A stretch of 46,945 nucleotides of DNA from Arthrobacter sp. (GTDB lineage: Bacteria > Actinomycetota > Actinomycetes > Actinomycetales > Micrococcaceae). Positions 1 to 7,253 of the stretch are shown here, piece after piece. Both the position numbers and the translations under genes were made by a program. The first letter of the stretch is position 1, and each line of letters opens with the position of its first letter. The DNA lies in contig JAPLAM010000074.1 in the NCBI GenBank assembly GCA_026393275.1, positions 1 through 46,945 on the forward strand, read 5' to 3'. A model generated the notes under the pieces. That model saw only the letters and a program-made list of their open reading frames with translations, was not told where the DNA came from and ran no database searches.

Positions 1-19
1 ACGTGTGCTCTTCCGATCT
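1..19. other. Illumina TruSeq adapter remnant
   Basis: The first 19 bases, ACGTGTGCTCTTCCGATCT, equal the 3' end of the standard Illumina TruSeq read-2 adapter. They place an in-frame TAG (19-21) before the lipA reading frame. From base 20 the sequence reads as a plausible LipA continuation (Glu-Ile-Gly-Phe), so the artefact seems to stop exactly at base 19. This is not genomic DNA. Confidence 0.93.
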
Positions 20-201
20 AGATCGGGTTCCTCGGCGTCATGTCCGGGCCGCTGGTGCGGTCCTCCTACCGCGCCGGCCGGCTCTGGGCCACCGCGATGC
101 GCAAGAAGGGCTGGGAAATCCCCGCCCAGCTCGCCCACATCGAAAGCTCCGGCAGCACCCGACAGGAAGCCAGCTCACTGCTCGCCGCGCACTCCAGCTG
201 A
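20..201 (+). CDS. lipA: Lipoyl synthase, C-terminal fragment (5' end missing)
   Basis: Frame 1 encodes about 60 residues containing [18 protein letters not shown], the C-terminal signature of lipoyl synthase, and ends at TGA 199-201. LipA is a radical-SAM enzyme that inserts two sulfurs into octanoyl groups on the lipoyl domains of 2-oxoacid dehydrogenases and of the glycine cleavage H protein. The radical-SAM cysteines would lie upstream and are not in the window; the gene is cut by the contig end and adapter, not biologically broken. A LipA copy beside an MTHFR, a glycine-type permease and PurU suggests service to a glycine cleavage system encoded further upstream, which is an inference from context. 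Confidence 0.85.
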
Positions 202-226
202 CGCCCCAGATCTGAAAGGACCAAAG

Positions 227-1057
227 ATGTTCCCTATAAGAATCGAAATCATCCCATCAGCCGGCATCGTTGAGCAGGTCCAGGCCCAGGTTCCCCGAGC
301 CACCACGCTGACCATTACCTGCCTGCCCCAGCACGGCATCGAACGAACCATGCGATCGTCGCTGGAGCTGAGCGCGCTCGGCTACACCGTCATCCCGCAC
401 CTAGCCGCGCGCAGCATCAATGACCGTGCTGCGCTCACCTGCATCATGCGGGAGTGCGACATGTCGGGCATCAACGAGGTGTTTGTGATCGGCGGCGACC
501 GGAAGCAGGCTGCCGGCCCCTACGAGTCGGCCCTGCCGCTGCTCGAAGACATCGCCCAGTACACCGGAGGCCTGATGCGCGCAGGCGTGGCAGGCTACCC
601 GGAAAGCCACCTGTCGGTGGCCCCCTTACACCTGGTTGACGCACTCCTGGCAAAGCAGCACCTCGCCACGCACGTTGTCACCCAGATGTGCTTCTCCGCC
701 CCCAAAATCCTCGACTACGCGGCGTTTCTGCGCCGTGAAGGCGTCGACCTACCCGTCTGGGCGGGCGTGGCGGGAGCAGTCCCGCGCGCCAAGCTGATCA
801 GCCTGGCCACGCAGATCGGCGTCGGAAGCTCCCTGAAATTCCTGAGCCGCAAGGGACCGCTGGCGCGCAAGCTCCTCAGCGGTGACCGCTATTCACCCCA
901 AACCCTGCTGGCCGGGCTCGAAAGCGAACCCGGCATCGCGGGGGTCCACCTGTACAGCTTCAACAACCTCGATGCGGTCCGCAATGAAGCGGCCCCCGTA
1001 TCTTCCCCAGCAGCACTCCAGCCAGCATTGATTAGAGGAGCAGCACGTGAGCACTAA
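227..1057 (+). CDS. Methylenetetrahydrofolate reductase-family protein
   Basis: A 276-residue protein of the MTHFR TIM-barrel family (FAD-dependent 5,10-methylene-THF to 5-methyl-THF). Family-like segments are FPIRIEIIPS at the N-terminus, VFVIGGDRKQAAGPYESAL in the middle and the GYPESH substrate/flavin loop. The open frame extends upstream, but GAAAGGA at 214-220 lies 6 nt before ATG 227 and the upstream part is only the shadow of lipA. The stop lies 11 nt inside the next gene, so the two are probably translationally coupled. Placement between lipA and a glycine-type permease suggests a role in handling one-carbon units from glycine or serine rather than only in methionine synthesis. It may be a divergent MTHFR paralogue; whether it is the housekeeping MetF cannot be told here. 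Confidence 0.82.
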   Translation: MFPIRIEIIPSAGIVEQVQAQVPRATTLTITCLPQHGIERTMRSSLELSALGYTVIPHLAARSINDRAALTCIMRECDMSGINEVFVIGGDRKQAAGPYESALPLLEDIAQYTGGLMRAGVAGYPESHLSVAPLHLVDALLAKQHLATHVVTQMCFSAPKILDYAAFLRREGVDLPVWAGVAGAVPRAKLISLATQIGVGSSLKFLSRKGPLARKLLSGDRYSPQTLLAGLESEPGIAGVHLYSFNNLDAVRNEAAPVSSPAALQPALIRGAAREH

Positions 1058-2534
1058 AACCGTCACTACCCCCGGTACGCCGGGCACTCCCCACCTTGAG
1101 CGGCAGCTCAGCAACCGGCACATCCAGCTGATCGCCATTGGCGGCGCCATCGGCACCGGCCTCTTCATGGGCTCCGGCAAAACCATTTCGGCGGCCGGGC
1201 CGTCCGTCATCTTCGTGTACATGATCATCGGCTTCATGCTGTTCTTCGTGATGCGGGCCATGGGCGAACTGCTGCTGTCCAACCTGAACTACAAGTCCTT
1301 CAGCGACTTCGCCGCTGACTTGCTGGGTCCGTGGGCCGGCTTCTTCACCGGCTGGACCTACTGGTTCTGCTGGGTAATCACCGGCATCGCCGATGTCATC
1401 GCCATCGCCGGGTACTCGCAGGAACTGTGGCCGGGGGTGCAGCTGTGGATCCCGGGTATCGCCACCGTGGTCATCCTGCTGGTCCTGAACCTCGCCACCG
1501 TCAAGGCTTTCGGTGAGACCGAATTCTGGTTCGCGCTGATCAAGATCATCGCGATCGCTGCGTTGATCATCGTGGGTCTGTTCATGATCTTCAGTGGATT
1601 CCAGTCCGACGCCGGCCCTGCCACCTTCTCCAACCTGTGGAGCCACGGCGGTTTCTTCCCGAACGAATTCATGGGCTTTGTAGCCGGCTTCCAAATCGCC
1701 GTTTTCGCTTTTGTCGGCATTGAACTCGTAGGCACCACCGCCGCGGAGGCCAAGGACCCGGAGAAGAACCTTCCCAAGGCCATCAACTCCATCCCCATCC
1801 GCGTGCTGCTCTTCTACGTGGGAGCCCTCATCATCCTCATGTCGGTCACCCCGTGGACCCAGTTCCAGGCCGGCCACAGCCCATTCATCGCCATGTTCTC
1901 CCTGGCCGGCCTCGGCGCCGCGGCCACCATCGTTAACCTCGTGGTGCTCACCTCGGCCATGTCCTCGGCCAACTCCGGCATCTACTCCACCTCCCGAATG
2001 GTCTACGGCCTGGCGCAGGAAGGCGACGCCCCCGGTGTATTCAGCCGGCTGTCCCGCCGTAAGGTCCCGCAGAACGCCCTGTTCCTTTCCTGCGTCCTGC
2101 TGCTCTCCGGCGTCATCCTCATGTACGCGGGTAAGGACATCGGCAAGGCGTTCGACATGGTCACGACTGTTTCCGCCGTCTGCTTCGTCTTTGTCTGGTC
2201 CATCATCCTGGCCAGCTACCTGAAGTTCCGTTCACGCCGTCCGCACCTGCATGACGGCTCCAAGTACAAGATGCCCGGCGGTATCCCCATGGTCTGGGTG
2301 GTCTTCGCGTTCTTCGCCTTCGTCTTGTGGGCGCTGACCACGCAGCCGGACACCTTCCTGGCGCTGTTGATCACACCGATCTGGTTCATTGCCCTCGGCG
2401 CCGCCTGGTTCATCCTGCGCAAGCGCCCGTCCCACTTGGCCCGCTACGCACAGTTCCAGAAGGACCTCGCCGGCGAGAAGGTCATCGCGGATGAAAAGGC
2501 CCTGGCCGAGCAAAAGACAGCGCGGGAAGGCTGA
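1047..2534 (+). CDS. cycA: D-serine/D-alanine/glycine permease (APC superfamily)
   Basis: A 495-residue integral membrane protein with about 12 hydrophobic segments. The N-terminal part (SNRHIQLIAIGGAIGTGLF, then GSGKTISAAGP) and the stretches FTGWTYWFCWV and FAFVGIELVGTTAAEAKDP closely follow E. coli CycA, the proton-driven importer of glycine, D-alanine and D-serine. The GTG start at 1047 follows GAGGAG (1035-1040) by 6 nt and overlaps the preceding stop. PurU starts 2 nt after its stop. Together these indicate an operon that brings in glycine or serine and burns it through folate-bound one-carbon units. The charged C-terminal tail is cytoplasmic. Exact substrate within the CycA group is inferred from similarity. 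Confidence 0.93.
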   Translation: MSTKTVTTPGTPGTPHLERQLSNRHIQLIAIGGAIGTGLFMGSGKTISAAGPSVIFVYMIIGFMLFFVMRAMGELLLSNLNYKSFSDFAADLLGPWAGFFTGWTYWFCWVITGIADVIAIAGYSQELWPGVQLWIPGIATVVILLVLNLATVKAFGETEFWFALIKIIAIAALIIVGLFMIFSGFQSDAGPATFSNLWSHGGFFPNEFMGFVAGFQIAVFAFVGIELVGTTAAEAKDPEKNLPKAINSIPIRVLLFYVGALIILMSVTPWTQFQAGHSPFIAMFSLAGLGAAATIVNLVVLTSAMSSANSGIYSTSRMVYGLAQEGDAPGVFSRLSRRKVPQNALFLSCVLLLSGVILMYAGKDIGKAFDMVTTVSAVCFVFVWSIILASYLKFRSRRPHLHDGSKYKMPGGIPMVWVVFAFFAFVLWALTTQPDTFLALLITPIWFIALGAAWFILRKRPSHLARYAQFQKDLAGEKVIADEKALAEQKTAREG

Positions 2535-2536
2535 GC

Positions 2537-3391
2537 ATGGAAACCGAACACGTTCTGACCGTCCAGTGTGCCGAGTCCCCGGGCATCGTCCACGCGATCA
2601 CCGGGTACCTGCTGGACCACGGCTGCGACATCATCGACACCAAGCACTTCGGTGACCGCCAAGCCAAGCAGTTCTTTATGCGCGTTCACTTCGCGCCCGG
2701 GAACAAGGCCTTCAGCGCCGAGGAACTGCGCCGGGACTTCGAGCCCCTGGCCGAAACATGGGCCATGAACTGGCAGCTGGAACCGCACGGCCGCAAGCGC
2801 CGGGTGCTGGTGATGGTTTCCAGATTCGGGCACTGCCTTAATGACCTCCTGTACCGGGCTCGGACGGGCGATCTTCCGGTGGAAATCGTGGCCGTGGTCT
2901 CCAACCACACGGACCATGAGGGACTGGTCAAGTGGCACGACATCCCGTTCTTCCACCTGCCGGTCACCAAGGAGACCAAGCCGGCGCAGGAAGCGCGCCT
3001 GCTCGAACTCGTGGACGAGTTCGATGTTGAACTGGTGGTCCTGGCCCGCTACATGCAGGTCCTCAGCGATGAGCTGTCGGCCAAGCTGACGGGCAAAACA
3101 ATCAACATCCACCACTCGTTCCTGCCTAGCTTCAAGGGCGCCAAGCCATACCACCAGGCCTATGAACGAGGCGTGAAAACAGTTGGCGCCACCGCCCACT
3201 ACGTCAACGCCGAACTGGATGAAGGACCGATCATCTCCCAGCAGGTGATCGACGTGGACCACACGTTCACCGCCGAGGACCTGGTGCAGGTGGGCCGGGA
3301 CGCCGAGTGCGCCGCCCTGCGCAACGCCGTCCGCTGGCACTGCGAGGGCAGAATCCTGGTCCAGGGCAACCGCACCGTCATCTTGCGATAG
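2537..3391 (+). CDS. purU: Formyltetrahydrofolate deformylase
   Basis: PurU hydrolyses 10-formyl-THF to formate and THF, releasing folate when one-carbon units are in excess. The 284 residues have the family's layout: an N-terminal ACT domain (about 1-80, sensing glycine/methionine in E. coli) and a C-terminal formyltransferase fold (about 88-284). The catalytic Asn-His-Asp set is visible as N190/H192 in INIHHSFLPSFKGAKPY and D229 in ELDEGPII. ATG 2537 follows GGGAAGG (2524-2530) by 6 nt. As last gene of the run with a glycine-type permease and MTHFR, it fits an operon where glycine or serine cleavage loads THF with carbon that must be unloaded again. A strong hairpin follows. Confidence 0.95.
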   Translation: METEHVLTVQCAESPGIVHAITGYLLDHGCDIIDTKHFGDRQAKQFFMRVHFAPGNKAFSAEELRRDFEPLAETWAMNWQLEPHGRKRRVLVMVSRFGHCLNDLLYRARTGDLPVEIVAVVSNHTDHEGLVKWHDIPFFHLPVTKETKPAQEARLLELVDEFDVELVVLARYMQVLSDELSAKLTGKTINIHHSFLPSFKGAKPYHQAYERGVKTVGATAHYVNAELDEGPIISQQVIDVDHTFTAEDLVQVGRDAECAALRNAVRWHCEGRILVQGNRTVILR

Positions 3392-3417
3392 GCGCGTCCG
3401 CAATGACGGAGCGACCC

Positions 3418-3461
3418 GACGGCCTCCTTGATCCGGTGAGAACCGTTTCAAGGAGGCCGTC
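3418..3461 (+). terminator. Terminator hairpin after purU
   Basis: Arms 3418-3431 (GACGGCCTCCTTGA) and 3448-3461 are perfectly complementary (14 bp). The loop holds a second small stem CGGT-GAGA-ACCG (3434-3445). There is no long T run after it, as is usual for high-GC actinobacteria. It closes the folate/glycine operon before the next promoter region. Confidence 0.8.
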
Positions 3462-3488
3462 ACGGCGCTTGGATGGTTTGATTAGTCG

Positions 3489-4241
3489 GTGCTCCGTCTA
3501 AAACGCCTTATGGTTTTCAGCCTGTTCGCGGTTTGCGTCATCACCGCATTCTCGTTCTGGGCAACTCGGCAGACGGGCGCAGACGCCCGCGCGGCCCTGT
3601 CAGCACCTCCGCGAGCGGGGGCGAAACTTGACATGTTGTCCTCCGGGATGACCACCGCCGTCAACGTGACCCGGAGCCCGGATGCCCAGTGGCTCATCCG
3701 GGCTGCCGCGCAGACCGGGATCCCTGCCGGCGCGCTGCGGGCCTACGTTGCTGCGGCTGCCACGGCCAACGATTCCGCTCCGATGTGCGGGATCGGCTGG
3801 AACACCGTGGCGGCCGTCGGCTTCGTTGAATCCGCGCACGGAACTTACGGCGGCGGCAGCCTCAACGCCTCAGGGCAGGCGAGCGGCCCAATTGTGGGGC
3901 CCAGCCTCAACGGCGCCGGATTCGCCGCCATCCCCGACACGGATGCAGGTGCCCTGGACGGCGACGCCCGCTGGGACCACGCCGTCGGACCCATGCAGTT
4001 CATTCCTTCCACCTGGCGGCTTGTAGGGCGGGACGGGAACGGGGACGGAATAGCGGACCCGTTCAACATCGACGACGCAGCCCTCAGCGCGGCGGACTAT
4101 CTGTGCGCCCACGGCCGTGACCTCTCAACCGCGCAAGGATGGACCGACGCCATCTACTCCTACAACCAGTCCGATCCCTACATTCGCCAGGTGCGGGCCC
4201 AAGCCACCGCCTATGCCGCGAAGACGGGCACCGCCGAATGA
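3489..4241 (+). CDS. Membrane-anchored or secreted lytic murein transglycosylase (MltB-like)
   Basis: A 250-residue protein with an N-terminal hydrophobic segment (about 8-25) that is a signal anchor or signal peptide, then a lysozyme-like transglycosylase domain (about 65-245). The likely catalytic Glu114 sits in AAVGFVESAHGTYGG. HAVGPMQFIPSTW (164-176) and the Asp/Asn-rich loop RDGNGDGIADPFNIDDA (181-197), which resembles the calcium loop of MltB-type enzymes, follow in family order. It should cleave the MurNAc-GlcNAc bond of peptidoglycan outside the membrane. GTG 3489 gives the longest frame; ATG 3510 is equally possible, and neither has a clear ribosome site. It stands alone between the purU terminator and a reductase gene. 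Confidence 0.82.
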   Translation: MLRLKRLMVFSLFAVCVITAFSFWATRQTGADARAALSAPPRAGAKLDMLSSGMTTAVNVTRSPDAQWLIRAAAQTGIPAGALRAYVAAAATANDSAPMCGIGWNTVAAVGFVESAHGTYGGGSLNASGQASGPIVGPSLNGAGFAAIPDTDAGALDGDARWDHAVGPMQFIPSTWRLVGRDGNGDGIADPFNIDDAALSAADYLCAHGRDLSTAQGWTDAIYSYNQSDPYIRQVRAQATAYAAKTGTAE

Positions 4242-4383
4242 GTCCACCGGCTGAGGGCCCGGTTGCCGGCATCCGCTTCGGGGTTCCGGGTGCATCGGGC
4301 TTGATTCTCACATCGTCGGTCTTGAGTAGCTGGGTTCGAGCACCATAAGGTGATGGCGAACAGCAAGCACCTTAGGAGATGAC

Positions 4384-5043
4384 ATGTCCCTCGTCCGCGT
4401 GCATAACTTCTCGGTCTCCCTCGACGGCTTCGGCACCGGCGAGGGTCAACGCCTCGACGCTCCGTTCGGTCACGCTGGCTCACGGCTGATGGAATGGGCT
4501 TTCGAGACGCGTACCTTCCGCCAGATGGGGATTCACGCGGAGACGGAGGGCTCCTTCGGCGTCGACGAGGCGTTCGCCAGCCAGTGGGGGCCCGGGATCG
4601 GCGCGGAGATCATGGGGCGCAACAAGTTCGGCCCACAACGCGGTCCCTGGGAGGACGAGGAATGGAAGGGATGGTGGGGCGATAACCCTGTCTTCCACAC
4701 CCCCGTCGTCGTTCTGACGCACCATCCTCGGCCAACACTGGAGATGGAAGGCGGCACCACCTTCCATTTCGTTGATGCCGACCCCCTCTCCGCGCTGAAG
4801 CAGGCCCAGGCCTTGGCCGGCGACCTCGACGTCCGGATCGGTGGCGGCGTCAGCACGGTTCGACAGTTCCTCGAAGCCGATCTGATCGACCACATGCACA
4901 TCGCCCTCGTGCCGATCGTCCTGGGCCGGGGCGAACGGCTCTGGGACGGACTCGAAGGACTCGAAGAACGCTTTGAAATCGAAGCGACCCCTTCGCCCTT
5001 CGGAGTGCTCCATCTGGTCTTCACTCGTCGGACGGCCCGGTAA
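4384..5043 (+). CDS. Dihydrofolate reductase-fold protein (RibD C-terminal family)
   Basis: A 219-residue protein of the RibD_C/YyaP type, an NADPH-binding fold shared with DHFR and the riboflavin reductase RibD. RIGGGVSTVRQFLEADLID and VLGRGERLWDGL (about 151-190) form the nucleotide-binding and dimer elements, and MGRNKFGP lies in the middle. ATG 4384 follows AGGAG (4374-4378) with 5 nt spacing. Stand-alone members occur widely in Actinomycetota and their substrates are mostly unknown, so a riboflavin role should not be assumed. The 142 bp upstream show no other recognisable feature. Confidence 0.85.
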   Translation: MSLVRVHNFSVSLDGFGTGEGQRLDAPFGHAGSRLMEWAFETRTFRQMGIHAETEGSFGVDEAFASQWGPGIGAEIMGRNKFGPQRGPWEDEEWKGWWGDNPVFHTPVVVLTHHPRPTLEMEGGTTFHFVDADPLSALKQAQALAGDLDVRIGGGVSTVRQFLEADLIDHMHIALVPIVLGRGERLWDGLEGLEERFEIEATPSPFGVLHLVFTRRTAR

Positions 5044-5164
5044 GCCGCGGCGAAGGCGGGGCATATCTTGGAGCGGACCTATATCTGGTTGATGTTGAGG
5101 TCGCTGCGCGAACGCTGGTACGGGCAGCCACCCCTGAACCTCAGGAAGTACTGATTGTGACCGC

Positions 5165-5202
5165 GGAAGGCCCCCACGGGACGTAGCCCGTGGGAGCCTT
5201 CC
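5165..5202 (-). terminator. Terminator hairpin downstream of the alkaline phosphatase-family gene
   Basis: Arms 5165-5180 and 5187-5202 pair at 15 of 16 positions around a 6-nt loop. The hairpin starts 15 bp beyond the stop codon of the minus-strand phosphatase gene and may also stop transcription from the plus-strand reductase. The remaining 5044-5164 shows no convincing gene. Confidence 0.75.
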
Positions 5203-5217
5203 GATTCGGCGGCTGGA

Positions 5218-6894
5218 TCAGTGCTGGGGGAGCGCCTTGGTTCCCTCGATCTGCACTGCCTGGAGTTTGTTGGGGTCCAGGCCGAGGGTCTTGAGGATGG
5301 TCGGGGCAATCTGGGTGGTTTCGACGGTGGTCGTCACGGTGCGTGCACGGTCGTCATCGGCGCCGGAGACGACCAGGGGGACGTCCCGGTCGTCGGCGGA
5401 AGCGCCGCCGTGCTCGGCGATTTTGGATTTGCCGCCGGTATAAACGACGCCGGTCTGGGCAATGCCCAGGATGTCGGGGTAGCGTGCGTCGCTGGTCTTC
5501 GTGCCGAAGTATCCCGCGACCTCACTGCCTGCGTAGATCTTGCTGAGCCCCGAGGTTGGCACGTTCCTGGTGGCACTGTTGATGTCGTTGCCGGCGGCCG
5601 GGTGGGATGCGAGGTAATCCTTGGCGAACTGCGCTGCAGCCTGCGAGTGGTCGGAGAGCCAGAGTTGCATGATGTCGTCGTCGGTGGAGAATGCCACCAG
5701 ATCCGCGGACGCGGGGTGGGCAGCCTTCCACGCCGCATTGAGTCCGTCGATGACCGCGCCGTCCGGGACCCGGATCAAGGCAGCGGGGTCCATGGGGGAC
5801 TGGCCGTGCTTCGCCGAGAGGATGATGGTCGTGTCCTTGGCGTGGCCGGAGGCCGACAAGGCCGACTCCAGCTTCCCGACCGACGTGTCCACGTAGTCCA
5901 GGGCCTTGCTCAGCAGGGGTCCAGGCATGGAGCCGCCGGTGAGGTAGCCGCCCGTGAGTCCGTCCGACGTCGGCAACTTCTGGGCGGTGGAGACGGACTG
6001 GAAGTTCATGCCGAAGATGGACGGCACGGAAGCGGCTTTGGACCCGGAGTGGTCTTTGCCGTCGATTTCGTTGAGCACGGCCTGGACCTTGTACCCGTCG
6101 TACTGCTGGGTTGCGGCGTTGTCCTGGGTCCAGTCGCCGGTGAACGGCGCGGGTGCCTTGCTGTTGATCTCGGGGGTGAAGAGGTCATCCACTCCCTTGC
6201 CGGAAGGGCCGTTGAGGATTTCGTAGGCCGGGTGCTTGTCCGACCATGCGGTGGTCAGGCCCGCGCTTTTGGCCACTTCGAAGACGGTGTTGACCTTCAG
6301 GTATTGATGCGGGTAGACGGGTTTGCACGTCGCAGGATCCACCGGGAGGGCAGCCGGGTTCAGGAGAGCTTCCGGATGCACTGTCATGGTCATGATGCTG
6401 GAGGGCAGCCCGGCAAGGCCTTGTCCGGCGTCGAGCGCGTTCGGGTTCTTGTCCGCGGCCTCGGTCAGTGCCACCTCGGTTCCGGGGGAGGTGTTCTTGC
6501 AGTCGGTGGTGCCGGCAGGCAGGAGCGCCCGGTTGAACGTGTCGTCGTAGTAGATTCCGGTTGTTCCGGGGTTGCCGCCGGTGAATTGCCCGACCATGCC
6601 GGGGAAGGAATCGGAGGGCACGGGAGTTTGAGCGTGCGTGTAGCTTGTGCCGTGGTTCACCAGCGCGGCCAGCGCCGATTGCGGATGCGCCGCGACGTAC
6701 AAATCGAGGTCCTTCTGGTGCAGGCCGTCCACCGAAAGCAGCAGGACATGCTTGGAGGTCTCGCCCCTGCCGCCATGGCCGTCATTGCCGTGCTGGCCGT
6801 CGTCGGCCAGCGCCGGCACCACCGCCGAACCCGCGATCATGACTGTGCCGATAACCGCGGCTGCGGCTATCCCGTTCCTCTTCGCCAACTTCAT
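5218..6894 (-). CDS. Secreted alkaline phosphatase-superfamily enzyme (phosphodiesterase/pyrophosphatase type)
   Basis: A 558-residue enzyme when started at ATG 6892-6894, which opens with a Sec signal peptide (MKLAKRNG, hydrophobic core, cut near ALA-DD about residue 30); the open frame runs 39 codons further upstream, but that part has no signal character. AAAGG lies about 10 nt before this start. The type I phosphodiesterase/nucleotide pyrophosphatase fold is shown by LLLSVDG (metal ligand D56), PVPSDSFPG (probable nucleophile S96), LSAKHGQSP and AEHGG towards the C-terminus, the last two giving metal ligands. It should hydrolyse phosphomonoesters or diesters outside the cell. The upstream region carries a PHO-box-like repeat, so phosphate-starvation control is likely. 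A strong hairpin ends the gene. Confidence 0.85.
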   Translation of the reverse strand: MKLAKRNGIAAAAVIGTVMIAGSAVVPALADDGQHGNDGHGGRGETSKHVLLLSVDGLHQKDLDLYVAAHPQSALAALVNHGTSYTHAQTPVPSDSFPGMVGQFTGGNPGTTGIYYDDTFNRALLPAGTTDCKNTSPGTEVALTEAADKNPNALDAGQGLAGLPSSIMTMTVHPEALLNPAALPVDPATCKPVYPHQYLKVNTVFEVAKSAGLTTAWSDKHPAYEILNGPSGKGVDDLFTPEINSKAPAPFTGDWTQDNAATQQYDGYKVQAVLNEIDGKDHSGSKAASVPSIFGMNFQSVSTAQKLPTSDGLTGGYLTGGSMPGPLLSKALDYVDTSVGKLESALSASGHAKDTTIILSAKHGQSPMDPAALIRVPDGAVIDGLNAAWKAAHPASADLVAFSTDDDIMQLWLSDHSQAAAQFAKDYLASHPAAGNDINSATRNVPTSGLSKIYAGSEVAGYFGTKTSDARYPDILGIAQTGVVYTGGKSKIAEHGGASADDRDVPLVVSGADDDRARTVTTTVETTQIAPTILKTLGLDPNKLQAVQIEGTKALPQH

Positions 6895-7005
6895 CAAAAT
6901 AAGACCTTTCGCCAAAGTGAATCCCACGTAATGATTTGATTCCCCCCGTGGATTCTTGCCTGCGGCAGGTCCTTGCTTCCTATGTTTTCGAGCAACCCGG
7001 TCAAG

Positions 7006-7023
7006 GTTCACCGTAGGTTCAAC
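7006..7023. promoter_or_regulatory. Candidate PHO box (PhoP direct repeat)
   Basis: GTTCACC (7006-7012) and GTTCAAC (7017-7023) start 11 bp apart, the spacing and sequence described for PhoP direct-repeat units in Streptomyces. The pair lies 112 bp upstream of the alkaline phosphatase-family start and within the divergent region shared with the PHP-domain gene. Only two units are visible. The rest of the 359-bp gap 6895-7253 holds the palindrome listed separately and no convincing gene. Confidence 0.5.
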
Positions 7024-7141
7024 GCCGCGTCATGAAGCCTTTTGCAAATTCACAGGCTGCGGCCTTGACACGCACTTCCGGTAGCCGCCAGCCACGTGTA
7101 GGCCAGCCGGTTCCGCCGCGTGCGGGACCGTCGCGCTGGAT

Positions 7142-7174
7142 GGTCACGCGTGACCCTCGCCCTGGACGGTCACG
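7142..7174. promoter_or_regulatory. Perfect 14-bp palindrome plus extra half-site
   Basis: GGTCACGCGTGACC (7142-7155) is a perfect palindrome, and the half GGTCACG recurs at 7168-7174, 26 bp after the start of the first copy. It lies about 100 bp upstream of the PHP-domain gene in the divergent gap. It resembles an operator for a dimeric repressor or activator; the protein is unknown. Confidence 0.4.
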
Positions 7175-7253
7175 GCGCAGCCGAGATGCTAAGTTCACTT
7201 GCTGTCTTGGCTCCCTTGGCCCCCCGTTAAGTCCGCATGTTGAACATGGCCGG

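Noticed and set aside
5092..5154. 20-residue plus-strand open frame with basic residues
   Set aside because: Too short, no ribosome site, no similarity recognised; likely chance.
5221..6939. 572-codon plus-strand open frame opposite the alkaline phosphatase-family gene
   Set aside because: It lacks any family-like motif and mirrors a gene with clear signal peptide and metal-site motifs; long antisense frames are expected in high-GC DNA.
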